From: JAFGHJ01 sp964606065 | GTDB taxonomy: Bacteria > Hydrothermota > UBA3072 | Reading direction: 5' to 3' | Assembly (NCBI GenBank): GCA_964606065.1 | Contig: CAZSEX010000009.1 | Coordinates: forward strand, 1-51,722 | Length of the DNA stretch: 51,722 nucleotides | In this document: positions 33,387-41,453 of the stretch, one piece after another | Numbering within the stretch: the first letter of the stretch is position 1 | Layout: each line of letters opens with the position of its first letter | Program-made: the position numbers and the translations under genes | Notes under the pieces: model-generated | What the model saw: the letters and a program-made list of their open reading frames with translations, nothing else | Database searches by the model: none | What the model was told of the DNA's origin: nothing

Positions 33387-33414
33387 ATATTAATCCCCTT
33401 TATCTCAAAGTCAA
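33387..33414 (-). promoter_or_regulatory. Promoter of the PBP1A operon, leaderless type
   Basis: Minus strand TTGACT (33414-33409), 16-nt spacer, TAATAT (33392-33387), then six bases to the ATG. The 382-bp gap 33381-33762 also holds CCACAAAG-family text (33454-33485), a GTGTTT/AAACAC hairpin near 33504-33518 and degenerate AATTTTGAATTTTAAG repeats, but no convincing gene. Confidence 0.7.
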
Positions 33415-33727
33415 GCCGCCACTCCCCCAACTACCTCCCCAAAAAAATTTATTGAACCACGAAACACACTAAATACACGAAACCCATCCACCCCTTTTTA
33501 ATTGTGTTTAAAAAACACACGAAAAAGAATTCCAACAAAGGCAATATAGTAATTTTGAATTTTAAGTGTTGAATTTTTTATTTTGTTCCTAAAACCTAAA
33601 ACCCAGGACCAAAAACCTATTTCCAATGCTCTAACGCATTTACGCTCTAACAAAGTTAGCCCTAAAATCTTACTGCTTACCACTTACCACTCACTACTAT
33701 CCACTATTTTAATCCCAATTCTACTGG

Positions 33728-33756
33728 TTGACAAAAACCGACTGTTCTTATAATAT
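33728..33756 (+). promoter_or_regulatory. Promoter of gcvPB, leaderless type
   Basis: TTGACA (33728-33733), 17-nt spacer, TAATAT (33751-33756), six bases to the ATG at 33763. TATAAT at 33749-33754 (15-nt spacer, 8 nt to ATG) is an alternative -10 box. Confidence 0.75.
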
Positions 33757-33762
33757 ATTATT

Positions 33763-35193
33763 ATGAAATTACTTTGTGAATATGAAAGTTCTGTTAAAAA
33801 TAACTACACTCCAGCGCTCGATATCAAAGAAAAACCTCTGCACCAATTTTTCAAAACTTCCCAAATGAGAAAAAATCCCGTACCGTTTTCCCCTCTTCCC
33901 GAGAGAGAAGTAGTAAAACACTTTACCCGATTATCTGAAATGAATTATCATGTGGACAGAGGAATGTATCCTCTCGGTTCGTGCACGATGAAATACAACC
34001 CAAAAGCATCTGAAGATTTAGCGAATTTAAGCGAACTTTCTTCTCTGCATCCGGAAACTCCTGAAAGTGATATACAGGGCGCGCTCAAAATAATGTCCGA
34101 CCTGGGAGAATTTTTAAAAGAAATTTCAGGAATGGACGCGATAACGCTTCAACCTCAAGCTGGTTCTCACGGCGAATTAACCGGACTCTTGATCGCCAGA
34201 GCTTATTTTAATTTGAAAAAGGAAAACAGAAAAACAATTTTAATTCCGGACACAGCGCACGGTACGAATCCCGCATCCTCCACGAGAACGGGATTCAAAA
34301 CTAAAGAAATAAAATCAAACAATAACGGTATACTGGAAGTTAAAACTCTGAAAGAATTAATAAATAAGGATGTGGCTGTTCTTATGATTACCAACCCCAA
34401 TACCCTGGGAGTTTTCGAATCCAACATAAAAGAACTGGCTGACGTACTTCATAAAAACGGTTCTCTTCTTTACATGGACGGAGCGAATCTAAACGCGCTT
34501 ATGGGAATTTCAAAAGCGGGAAATTTCGGCGTGGACATAATGCATTTCAATCTTCATAAAACTTTCGCCACCCCGCACGGCGGAGGAGGTCCCGGCAGCG
34601 GACCCGTGGCGGTAAAAAAACAACTATCGGAGTTCCTACCCCTACCCATAATAGAATTCGACGGAAAAAAATATAAATTTAACTGGAAATCAAAAAATTC
34701 TATCGGTAAAGTTTCATCGTTCTACGGAGCCTTTTCAGTAATAGTAAAAGCTTACGCGTACATAAGAATGTCGGGCGCCGATGGTCTTCGTTCTATTTCG
34801 GAACAGGCGATAATAAATTCAAATTATCTGCTTTCACAGTTAAAGGAAAGCTATGATATTCCTTACAAAAAAAATTGCATGCATGAATTTGTTATTTCCG
34901 CTTCAAAATTTAAGAAAAACGGCGTAAGAGCGCTGGATATTGCGAAGAAACTCTTAGATATGGGATACCATGCCCCGACAATCTACTTTCCTCTTATAGT
35001 TCCCGAGTGTTTAATGATAGAACCCACTGAAACAGAATCGAAAGAAACACTGGATGGTTTCGTATCCGCGATGCGAACAATCGCAAAACAAGCAGAAAAT
35101 GAGCCCGATGCCCTGAAAAACAGTCCCGAAACGACTCCCGTGGGAAGACTCGACGAAATAAAAGCAAACAGAGAACTCAAGGTAAAATGGTAA
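33763..35193 (+). CDS. gcvPB: Glycine dehydrogenase (decarboxylating) subunit 2
   Basis: 476 aa, the normal size for the split P-protein subunit 2. PLP lysine K266 in NLHKTFATPHGGGGPGSG. Other signatures: 'NYHVDRGMYPLGSCTMKYNPK', 'LQPQAGSHGELTGLL', 'PDTAHGTNPASS', 'ITNPNTLGVFE', 'YMDGANLNALMG', 'MIEPTETESKETLD'. It forms the glycine cleavage P-protein with GcvPA, which binds and decarboxylates glycine. gcvPA, gcvT and gcvH are not in this window. No ribosome site or riboswitch fits upstream, consistent with a leaderless start. A membrane protein gene follows after 32 nt. Confidence 0.95.
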   Translation: MKLLCEYESSVKNNYTPALDIKEKPLHQFFKTSQMRKNPVPFSPLPEREVVKHFTRLSEMNYHVDRGMYPLGSCTMKYNPKASEDLANLSELSSLHPETPESDIQGALKIMSDLGEFLKEISGMDAITLQPQAGSHGELTGLLIARAYFNLKKENRKTILIPDTAHGTNPASSTRTGFKTKEIKSNNNGILEVKTLKELINKDVAVLMITNPNTLGVFESNIKELADVLHKNGSLLYMDGANLNALMGISKAGNFGVDIMHFNLHKTFATPHGGGGPGSGPVAVKKQLSEFLPLPIIEFDGKKYKFNWKSKNSIGKVSSFYGAFSVIVKAYAYIRMSGADGLRSISEQAIINSNYLLSQLKESYDIPYKKNCMHEFVISASKFKKNGVRALDIAKKLLDMGYHAPTIYFPLIVPECLMIEPTETESKETLDGFVSAMRTIAKQAENEPDALKNSPETTPVGRLDEIKANRELKVKW

Positions 35194-35225
35194 AAAAACT
35201 TACAAAAAATTAAAGGAGGTATAGT

Positions 35226-35570
35226 ATGGAATTTTTAATTTTGGGCGGTTTAATACTAATCATGGATCTTCTTAAAAAAATCAACAAGAAACTGAAAGAA
35301 TCGGTGAAAGCCCTCGCCGGACTCAAGATACCAATCGGCATCGTTGTAATACTTACCAGTATTGGATTCTGGGGTGCACACGGATCTGCCGGAACCTTAC
35401 AGGGAATAATTGGTATCATCGCCGGGGCAGTTCTCATACTCGATTTACTAAAACTTATTCCCTCAAAAAAAGAAACAGAAAAGCAACTTGACAATCTTAT
35501 GACAATATTAACTGTACCCGTGGGAATAGCGGCAATAATTGTCGGAATAATAGGTCTCTTCTACAGATAA
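35226..35570 (+). CDS. Small three-helix membrane protein, unknown
   Basis: 114 aa with hydrophobic helices at about 1-15 (FLILGGLILIMDLL), 36-75 (two close segments, PIGIVVILTSIGFWG and IIGIIAGAVLILDLL) and 92-112 (LTVPVGIAAIIVGIIGLF). Two similar halves, each ending in a 'LDLLKxI(P/N)KK' basic stretch, hint at an internal duplication. Strong AAGGAGG site fixes the start. Between gcvPB and the PLD-family gene. No family recognised. Confidence 0.7.
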   Translation: MEFLILGGLILIMDLLKKINKKLKESVKALAGLKIPIGIVVILTSIGFWGAHGSAGTLQGIIGIIAGAVLILDLLKLIPSKKETEKQLDNLMTILTVPVGIAAIIVGIIGLFYR

Positions 35571-35596
35571 GAAAGGGAAATTTTAAACAGGTTGAG

Positions 35597-35628
35597 GCAT
35601 CCCCCTCAAAATAAACAGAGGGGGATGC
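35597..35628 (+). terminator. Strong hairpin between the membrane protein and PLD genes
   Basis: Perfect 11-bp stem GCATCCCCCTC (35597-35607) with GAGGGGGATGC (35618-35628), 10-nt loop. It follows the small membrane gene by 26 nt. The T-tract is only TTT, and the right arm contains the only ribosome-site-like sequence (AGGGGG) for the next gene, 8 nt before its ATG. It may therefore terminate, attenuate or block translation. Confidence 0.7.
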
Positions 35629-35636
35629 TTTGAAAA

Positions 35637-36443
35637 ATGCTATTATTTATAATATCTTTATCGATTGAGGTCTTTTTTAGTCCGAACGGCGGAGCAAGGA
35701 ATGCGGTTCTCAAAGAACTCAAAAAAGCGAACAAAGAAATAAACGTCGCCATGTATATTCTGACAGATAGAGAACTTTCAAACGCTCTTATTTCGGCGAA
35801 AGAAAGAGGAATAAAAGTACAAGTCCTTCTCGATGGCAAAAGCGCGGAAGAAATAGGATACTCAAAACATCACTTCTTAGACGAAAAAAAAGTAAACATC
35901 AGATTAGATAATACCCACAGATCATACGGAAATAAGTATGAAGGAATTATGCATCATAAATTCGCGATAATAGACAATAAAACTTTAATAACGGGATCTT
36001 TCAACTGGACACACTCTGCGGAGAAATTAAACGAGGAAAATCTTCTGATAATAAAAGACGACTCCAGCCTTGTTTGTAAATATACCGATGAATTTATAAA
36101 ACTGTGGAATAGAAGTAAAACCTTACAAAAACCCATCGTGCTCAACCCATACAATCTAAAGGAGCTGAAAAAGAATGTAGGAAAATGGGTGATTATTTCG
36201 GGAAAACCCACCGGCTGGAATGTTTCCAGGTCCGGACACCTTTTTATCGATTTCGGTATAGGAAAAGAACAATTCACCTTTGTGCTGTGGAAAGAAGGTG
36301 TGGAAAAGCTTACAGAAGAAGGATTTAACTTTGAAAATCTGAGCAATAGAGAAATAGGACTAAACGGAAAACTCATAGATCACAAAAAATACGGTCTCGA
36401 AATCACCACCTCGGATCCTGAAGCGATAAGCATCGTCGAATAA
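35637..36443 (+). CDS. Phospholipase D-family (HKD) nuclease-like protein with C-terminal OB-like domain
   Basis: 268 aa. A short hydrophobic N-terminus (LLFIISLSIEVFF) suggests export or an anchor. A single PLD domain follows (about 12-155): 'VFFSPNGGARNAVLKELKKANKEINVAMYILTD', 'RGIKVQVLLDG', HKD motif H106-x-K108-x4-D113 (MHHKFAIIDNKTLITGSFNWT). Single-HKD proteins of this kind (Nuc-like) act as dimers, often on nucleic acid. Residues about 175-268 ('GKWVIISGKPTGWNVSRSGHLFIDFG..KEQFTFVLWKEGVEKL') look like an OB-fold nucleic-acid-binding domain. So an exported nuclease is likely. The stop lies 12 bp before the scaffold gap. Confidence 0.85.
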   Translation: MLLFIISLSIEVFFSPNGGARNAVLKELKKANKEINVAMYILTDRELSNALISAKERGIKVQVLLDGKSAEEIGYSKHHFLDEKKVNIRLDNTHRSYGNKYEGIMHHKFAIIDNKTLITGSFNWTHSAEKLNEENLLIIKDDSSLVCKYTDEFIKLWNRSKTLQKPIVLNPYNLKELKKNVGKWVIISGKPTGWNVSRSGHLFIDFGIGKEQFTFVLWKEGVEKLTEEGFNFENLSNREIGLNGKLIDHKKYGLEITTSDPEAISIVE

Positions 36444-36455
36444 GGATAACTCTGA
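36401..36455. repeat. 55-bp sequence repeated across the scaffold gap, left copy
   Basis: Identical to 36556-36610 over all 55 bases. It ends exactly where the N run begins and includes the PLD stop codon. Most simply a k-mer overlap between two contigs left unmerged. Confidence 0.95.
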
Positions 36456-36555
36456 NNNNNNNNNNNNNNNNNNNNNNNNNNNNNNNNNNNNNNNNNNNNN
36501 NNNNNNNNNNNNNNNNNNNNNNNNNNNNNNNNNNNNNNNNNNNNNNNNNNNNNNN
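36456..36555. other. Scaffold gap of exactly 100 N
   Basis: A run of 100 unknown bases, the standard placeholder. Because both flanks are the same 55 bp, the real distance may be zero or negative. The 529-bp space 36444-36972 otherwise holds CCACAAAG-family repeat text (36611-36640, 36763-36785), a GACCGAGG-like tandem stretch near 36674-36702 and no gene. Confidence 0.98.
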
Positions 36556-36610
36556 AATCACCACCTCGGATCCTGAAGCGATAAGCATCGTCGAATAAGG
36601 ATAACTCTGA
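36556..36610. repeat. 55-bp sequence repeated across the scaffold gap, right copy
   Basis: Starts directly after the N run and matches 36401-36455. A dispersed repeat (GCCACAAAGACCGCAAAGG) begins at the very next base, which would explain why the assembler stopped here. Confidence 0.95.
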
Positions 36611-36937
36611 GCCACAAAGACCGCAAAGGACACAAAGATTTAAAACGGTTGGTCTGTTAGTCGACAATAAAAATGACCGGGGACCGAGGACGGAAGACCG
36701 TTAACCTGGTAATTACAAGTTTGACATCTTGCCAGACCCGGGCGAGGTAATCTCAAGGTTAATTAACCGCAAAGGACGCGGAAAAAAACAACAAAACTAA
36801 TTTATTGATTTAACCCTCTATCCCCCAAAAAAGAGTAACAACAAATAACAGGAATAGCACAAATGTTTTTAACCAAAACCTAAAAACTAAGACCTTAAAC
36901 CTATATACATTCTGTGGTAAAATTCTTCTTATGGGGG

Positions 36938-36965
36938 TTGAATTTTTCATAAGTTAGAGTAAATT
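36938..36965 (+). promoter_or_regulatory. Candidate promoter of the HEAT-like/HD-GYP operon
   Basis: TTGAAT (36938-36943), 16-nt spacer, TAAATT (36960-36965), seven bases to the ATG at 36973. No ribosome site is evident. The -35 box is weaker than in the other promoters. Confidence 0.5.
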
Positions 36966-36972
36966 TAGGTTC

Positions 36973-38532
36973 ATGAAAGATTTGAGCTTTTTCGTTACAA
37001 ATTTTATTAAATCGATAAAAAACCATAAACTATACGAAAAAATATCGGAGACTACGAAAGAATTTATAAAAAAATCTTATCTTAATTTAATAAAGACTCA
37101 AGAAGAGACAGGCCCCGTAGTTTTATTAATAAATGAAGATAAAATTATGAACGATTCAAAAGTATTATACTCTGATCCTAAAAGCCTTACATCTATTCCT
37201 CTCTTTCTATACCGCAACGGTTTAAGATCTTTAACTTTTCTCGAAGGGATAAGTGAAGAAGAGTTCGAAGAACTTGTAAAAATTATCGCCAGTAGAGAAT
37301 ATTCATCTCAGGTAGGTCTTTTAGAAGATTTATGGGAATCAAAATTTCCTCACATAGTTTATCATGTAGTAGAAAAAACGAAAGGTCTTGAAGAGTACCA
37401 GAGCGACATAAAACCCCCCATGAAAATAAAAAGTCAGGATGTTACTATCTTACAGGTTAGACTGAAGCAACAAAATACTCCCAACAAAAAAGACGATAAG
37501 GGAATAGGTCTCAAATATGAGCAAAAAATCTCAATAAACAGAGAACATTCTTCTTTTCTGTTAATTGAAAGCATTAAAGATCTTCTTACTTATGAAACAA
37601 ATCCAAAAAAAAGAAGGAGCATTTACTTAATTTTGAAAGATTCCATTCCTAAATTTCTCCACTCGGGGAATCTTTCGGCTCTATACCAAACAAAGAATTT
37701 TATCGAAAACCAGAAAGAAAGTAAAAGTGAATTCATGGAAGTGTTAAATGGAATAAAAAAAATCATAACTTCCAAAGCTGCTTTGCAACTATACATTCAC
37801 GCCTTAACATCTTCCACCTTAAACAGGATAAAAAGAGAAGCAGCTGAACTGATCGAGTACACAGGAATCGCGGCGGCAGATGATTTAATAAACGAATTAG
37901 AAATTACAAGTGATTATCTCGTAAAAGACTTGATAATTTCTTTATTGAAAAAAATTTTTGCTGAACATAAAAAAGAACTTGAAGTACGTCTTGTTAATTC
38001 TACCGGTAAAACATTCTCGGCTCTGCTGCTCATAGTAAAAAAGTTAAAAGATGTCTATTTTTTGCCTTGCTTGAAGGAACTTCTGAAGAAAAAAAATTTA
38101 CCTCAAATCAAAGAGGTTCTCTTTTCACTGTTATCAAGAAAAGATATAATCGCTTACCTGGATCATCCCGACCCCTCTGTTAGGATTACTGCTCTTGAAA
38201 GATTAAAAGCAATATGGACTCCCGAAGAATTCGAGATCATCCGTGAAAAAATAATTACTAAAAAATTCTGGCGTCTCCCTATGGAAGAAATTAAAGCTCT
38301 TCTGAAATTACTCTCCACTCTTAAAACCGATGATACAATAAAAATCTTTAACTCAATACTACGTAAAAGACATTTTTTTAGAGAAAAAATATACGAAATC
38401 AAGAAAATTGCTATTGAAGCTCTATCGGATATTAATGACGAAAAAGCTACCGAACTTATATCGAGATTCAAGCGCTCTAGAATTTTAAAAGAAAAAGTAG
38501 CGGAAATTTTAAAAAAATATGAAACAGAGTGA
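36973..38532 (+). CDS. HEAT-repeat-like protein paired with HD-GYP protein
   Basis: 519 aa, soluble and helical. Residues about 1-135 form a domain also found at the start of the next gene: a helix, then 'VVLLINEDKIMNDSKVLYSDPKSLTSIPLFLYRNGLRSLTFLEGISEEEFEELVKII', where the partner has 'FNNERASVEM...DLKTLSIGSIIFTELPELEEIVSFL'. Residues about 190-515 contain HEAT-like helical pairs ('LINELEITSDYLVKDLIISLLKKIF', 'LKELLKKKNLPQIKEVLFSLL', 'YLDHPDPSVRITALERLKAIW', 'EIKKIAIEALSDINDEKATELISRF'). It overlaps the HD-GYP gene by 14 nt. Probably a scaffold in cyclic-di-GMP signalling (inference). Confidence 0.75.
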   Translation: MKDLSFFVTNFIKSIKNHKLYEKISETTKEFIKKSYLNLIKTQEETGPVVLLINEDKIMNDSKVLYSDPKSLTSIPLFLYRNGLRSLTFLEGISEEEFEELVKIIASREYSSQVGLLEDLWESKFPHIVYHVVEKTKGLEEYQSDIKPPMKIKSQDVTILQVRLKQQNTPNKKDDKGIGLKYEQKISINREHSSFLLIESIKDLLTYETNPKKRRSIYLILKDSIPKFLHSGNLSALYQTKNFIENQKESKSEFMEVLNGIKKIITSKAALQLYIHALTSSTLNRIKREAAELIEYTGIAAADDLINELEITSDYLVKDLIISLLKKIFAEHKKELEVRLVNSTGKTFSALLLIVKKLKDVYFLPCLKELLKKKNLPQIKEVLFSLLSRKDIIAYLDHPDPSVRITALERLKAIWTPEEFEIIREKIITKKFWRLPMEEIKALLKLLSTLKTDDTIKIFNSILRKRHFFREKIYEIKKIAIEALSDINDEKATELISRFKRSRILKEKVAEILKKYETE

Positions 38533-39859
38533 TATAAGAAACCTTATACTTTATTTTTCCTCGTCAATACATATAGCAAAGGTCTTTCAGACAAAAAGCC
38601 AGACTCTCTATCAACACGCTAAAAAAATGCATCAATTCCTATCGGACCTTTTTAAAGAATTGAAAAAAATAGAATTGTCATTATCAGCCAATCATCTTTT
38701 TTTCAATAATGAGAGAGCAAGCGTCGAAATGGGAATAGTAGGGAGATACAGATCTCTAATTCACGATTTAAAAACCTTATCGATAGGTTCAATCATATTC
38801 ACCGAGTTACCTGAACTCGAGGAAATTGTTTCCTTCCTGTGCTGTGTCGGCTTGAACCTCGCCACCACAAAACATTCTTTCGATGAAATTTCCGAGTGCT
38901 TGAAAAAGGAAGAAGTTAAATCCATAAGAATAACCCGAATAGAAAATTCGGATCAGATAGATGGAATACTGCGCTCTATAAGAAAAGAAGCTCTCTCAAG
39001 TCTTCTCGACTCGATAAGTTATTTAAAAAAAATCACCTTGGAAGAAGAAGCTAATATCTTTGAGGCACGGCAAATAATAAGAAAATTCACCGAGCTTCTT
39101 TTTCAAGAAAGAAGCTATTTAATCGCTCTAACCATAATCAAAGATATCGGTTCATATACCTTTAATCATTCTGCAAATGTTTGTATACTCGCGATTGCTA
39201 TGGGTATCGAACTTGGGCTTTCCAGAAAAGACTTGCTTGAACTGGGAATAGCGGCATTGTTTCACGACCTTGGGAAAATAGATATTCCCGGAGATATTTT
39301 AAACAAACCCGATACATTAACGAATATCGAATACGAGAAAATCAAGCAGCATCCTTACCTTTCAGCCGAAAGGATAATCTTTCTGAAAGGAATAGAAGAA
39401 GTGCCTGTCTTTGCTCTCCGTGGTGTACTCGAACATCATCTCGACTACTCCGGCGCCGGATATCCTGATCTCAGTACAAAAAAGCCAACTCTTTTTGCTC
39501 GTATCATTCGAATAGTAGATTCTTACGATGCTATGACAACACCCAGAATTTACCAGAATGTAAGAAGTCCTTTCGAAGCTCTTAAATATATAATAAAAAG
39601 TAAAGATATTTATGATCCTAACCTGGTTAAAGTATTTCTTGATATAATGGGAATATATCCCCCTGGAACGATAGTTCTGCTAAAAGGAAATTTAAAAGGA
39701 GTTATGGTTTCTGAAAATGAAGTTGCAGTGGTAAAGAAAGGGAAAATCTCGAAAAGTATACCGAAAGAAACAACGATTATAAAGGCGCTATCCCCTAACG
39801 ATGTAGATTTTGAAGTGGCTTCCATATTGACAGCCATAGCCCTGGACGAAAAAACTTAA
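38519..39859 (+). CDS. HD-GYP domain protein (probable cyclic-di-GMP phosphodiesterase)
   Basis: 446 aa. N-terminal domain (about 1-135) like that of the upstream protein, then an HD-GYP domain (about 210-370): histidine in FNHSANV, catalytic HD at 249-250 (LFHDLGKIDIP), GYP motif HHLDYSGAGYP (316-326) and DSYDAMTTPR. A C-terminal tail (about 380-446, 'PPGTIVLLKGNLKGVMVSENEVAVV') is typical of these proteins. The usual DGSGYP reads SGAGYP, a mild change. No membrane helices. Family members hydrolyse c-di-GMP or cGAMP. Confidence 0.9.
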   Translation: MKQSDIRNLILYFSSSIHIAKVFQTKSQTLYQHAKKMHQFLSDLFKELKKIELSLSANHLFFNNERASVEMGIVGRYRSLIHDLKTLSIGSIIFTELPELEEIVSFLCCVGLNLATTKHSFDEISECLKKEEVKSIRITRIENSDQIDGILRSIRKEALSSLLDSISYLKKITLEEEANIFEARQIIRKFTELLFQERSYLIALTIIKDIGSYTFNHSANVCILAIAMGIELGLSRKDLLELGIAALFHDLGKIDIPGDILNKPDTLTNIEYEKIKQHPYLSAERIIFLKGIEEVPVFALRGVLEHHLDYSGAGYPDLSTKKPTLFARIIRIVDSYDAMTTPRIYQNVRSPFEALKYIIKSKDIYDPNLVKVFLDIMGIYPPGTIVLLKGNLKGVMVSENEVAVVKKGKISKSIPKETTIIKALSPNDVDFEVASILTAIALDEKT

Positions 39860-39966
39860 ATCCCTTACAGAAACAGAAGACAAATGGTTAAATTGTACTC
39901 CCCAATCCCATTCTGTTTTTCACTATTTGATTATTTTTTTAATTTAACTATTTAACTTTACCCGCC

Positions 39967-40000
39967 ACAGATTACACCTTGAACGGTCGTTCCTCCCTAC
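39967..40000 (-). repeat. REP-like repeat, left copy flanking the flippase-like gene
   Basis: Read on the minus strand it begins GTAGGGAGGAACGACC and runs 34 nt to TGTAATCTGT. It matches 41341-41374 on the plus strand with three mismatches. The two copies are therefore inverted around the 40222-41214 gene. Confidence 0.8.
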
Positions 40001-40037
40001 CCCGATACAGTCATACTTCCCTACGGGGCAGGCCCAA

Positions 40038-40074
40038 TGGAATAGAAGTTACCGCATGATGAGCTTCTATTCCA
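40038..40074. repeat. Palindrome in the HD-GYP/flippase intergenic region
   Basis: Perfect 11-bp inverted repeat TGGAATAGAAG (40038-40048) with CTTCTATTCCA (40064-40074), 15-nt loop. A CCCCG/CGGGG pair lies just before it. Between two convergent genes, so it might act as a terminator, but there is no clear T-tract. The rest of 39860-40221 shows no gene. Confidence 0.6.
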
Positions 40075-40221
40075 CAGGTCAGGCAAATTATCACAAGATT
40101 TTTTGTTTTTTTTGACTAACGACCAGTAAGAGCTGATTTACGGCTATGTTGCTTACATGTAGAATGTGTAGAGATTGTAGCTATTTTTTAACACGGAACT
40201 CGCAGAGCGAAAGACGAAACC

Positions 40222-41214
40222 CTATTTCTCTTCCTCTTTTTCCTTCATCTCCACTTCGGGATGTATTTTGACAAGGTAACGAGACAGGGCTATTCCTCCG
40301 ATTATCATCCCCAGATAACTGGTAAAAAACCTCCATAAAACGACATACACTCCGAGAATAGATTTGGGGACTACATCCCTGAACAACCCGAAAGCGCTGC
40401 CCTCCGCGAGACCGGACGCGCCGGGAGTTGGCATAAAAGCAAGAGAATAAGTAAGTATAATCTGTAAAATGGTAGCCCTGTAGAAATCAACATTAATTCC
40501 TAAACCGCGCAAAAGAAGAAACGCAATAAAAAAGTTAAAAATGAGAGAAAGTCCCGTTAAAAGATACGCTTTAAAAAACGGTATTTTTCTCTTAACAAAT
40601 TCTTTTCTGAACACCTGTTTAAATTCGACAACTCCTTTAAAAAATTTGCCTTTAAATTTTTTGGTAAGCCATTCTGTTTTTACAAGAACGAATATAAATA
40701 ACAAAGCCGCCGCACCATAAAGGAAAGAGAGATATTTTACTATGCCCTGCATTATTCCCGAAGTAAAATAGACTCGATTATAGTAGATAAAAGGAGCAAA
40801 AAAAGGAAGGACGAAAGCGGTCAACAAACCCCTGGTAAATATCGCAGCACTTGCCTCGGGTATAGTTATATCCTCTCTTCTACATATATACAACTGAAGG
40901 GGTACACCACCAACCTGTAGGGGGGTTACGCCTCCCAAAAACAAGCCGCCCATCGTATAATAAAAAGCTCCGCTCCAGCTGATTTTTTTACCCAGAGCCT
41001 TTATAATGTAACGAAGCCTCCAGATATTAAAAAAGTGACTGATAAAGGTTGAAAAAACAGTAAAAACAATAAACATCGGAGATATCAACATTAATTCTTT
41101 CCGCGTCTCCTTGCTAATCGTAAATACAAGAACCAATGTTATTGATAGGAAAGTTAAAAAAAGAAAAAACCTCAAACCCTTAAAAAGAGTGGTTTTGTTA
41201 AATATACCGCTCAT
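40222..41214 (-). CDS. Lysylphosphatidylglycerol synthase TM-domain/UPF0104 family flippase-like protein
   Basis: 330 aa with about eight membrane helices. Signature segments of the AglD2/LPG_synthase_TM family: 'HFFNIWRLRYIIKALGKKISWSGAFYYTMGGLFLGGVTPLQVGGVPLQLYI', 'ILTYSLAFMPTPGASGLAEGSAFGLF', 'VVLWRFFTSYLGMIIGGI'. No lysyltransferase domain follows. Such proteins are linked to lipid or glycolipid transfer across membranes. Promoter TTGACT-16-TATATT and SD TAGGAG upstream. It is divergent from the glycosyltransferase operon, so a link to glycan or glycolipid metabolism is possible. Flanked by a 34-bp inverted repeat. Confidence 0.85.
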   Translation of the reverse strand: MSGIFNKTTLFKGLRFFLFLTFLSITLVLVFTISKETRKELMLISPMFIVFTVFSTFISHFFNIWRLRYIIKALGKKISWSGAFYYTMGGLFLGGVTPLQVGGVPLQLYICRREDITIPEASAAIFTRGLLTAFVLPFFAPFIYYNRVYFTSGIMQGIVKYLSFLYGAAALLFIFVLVKTEWLTKKFKGKFFKGVVEFKQVFRKEFVKRKIPFFKAYLLTGLSLIFNFFIAFLLLRGLGINVDFYRATILQIILTYSLAFMPTPGASGLAEGSAFGLFRDVVPKSILGVYVVLWRFFTSYLGMIIGGIALSRYLVKIHPEVEMKEKEEEK

Positions 41215-41248
41215 TAACTCCTATCCCTATATTTCTCATACAGCGGAA

Positions 41249-41276
41249 AATATAAAATAAAAATCTTATAAGTCAA
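41249..41276 (-). promoter_or_regulatory. Promoter of the flippase-like gene
   Basis: Minus strand TTGACT (41276-41271), 16-nt spacer, TATATT (41254-41249). A leader of about 30 nt with TAGGAG precedes the ATG. Confidence 0.7.
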
Positions 41277-41340
41277 GCCTGTTTAATTTTTGCATGGATT
41301 TTAATCATTTAGTGCGTTTCCTGGTTTTACAAATTACCAT

Positions 41341-41374
41341 GTAGGGAGGAACAACCGTTCAGGCTGTAATCTGT
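41341..41374 (+). repeat. REP-like repeat, right copy flanking the flippase-like gene
   Basis: GTAGGGAGGAACAACC... to TGTAATCTGT, inverted partner of 39967-40000; 31 of 34 positions match by eye. Confidence 0.8.
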
Positions 41375-41408
41375 AATTCCTTTAGAGATTGTGAGGGATG
41401 TTTTAAGG

Positions 41409-41436
41409 TTGACATATCGTATTACTACTATATTTA
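41409..41436 (+). promoter_or_regulatory. Promoter of the sucrose-type cassette
   Basis: TTGACA (41409-41414), 16-nt spacer, TATTTA (41431-41436). A short leader with AAGGA lies 6 nt before the ATG at 41454. Confidence 0.65.
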
Positions 41437-41453
41437 TTAAATAAGGAAGTTTT

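Noticed and set aside
33600..33727. tRNA or small RNA gene before gcvPB
   Set aside because: No cloverleaf, no conserved TTCGA/GG arms; the text is low-complexity repeat (CTCTAAC, CCTAAAACC units).
33600..33762. Glycine riboswitch before gcvPB
   Set aside because: The promoter lies directly at the start codon, leaving no leader, and no glycine-aptamer core is seen.
36380..36667. ORFs running through the N gap
   Set aside because: They contain undefined residues and are artefacts of reading through placeholder bases.
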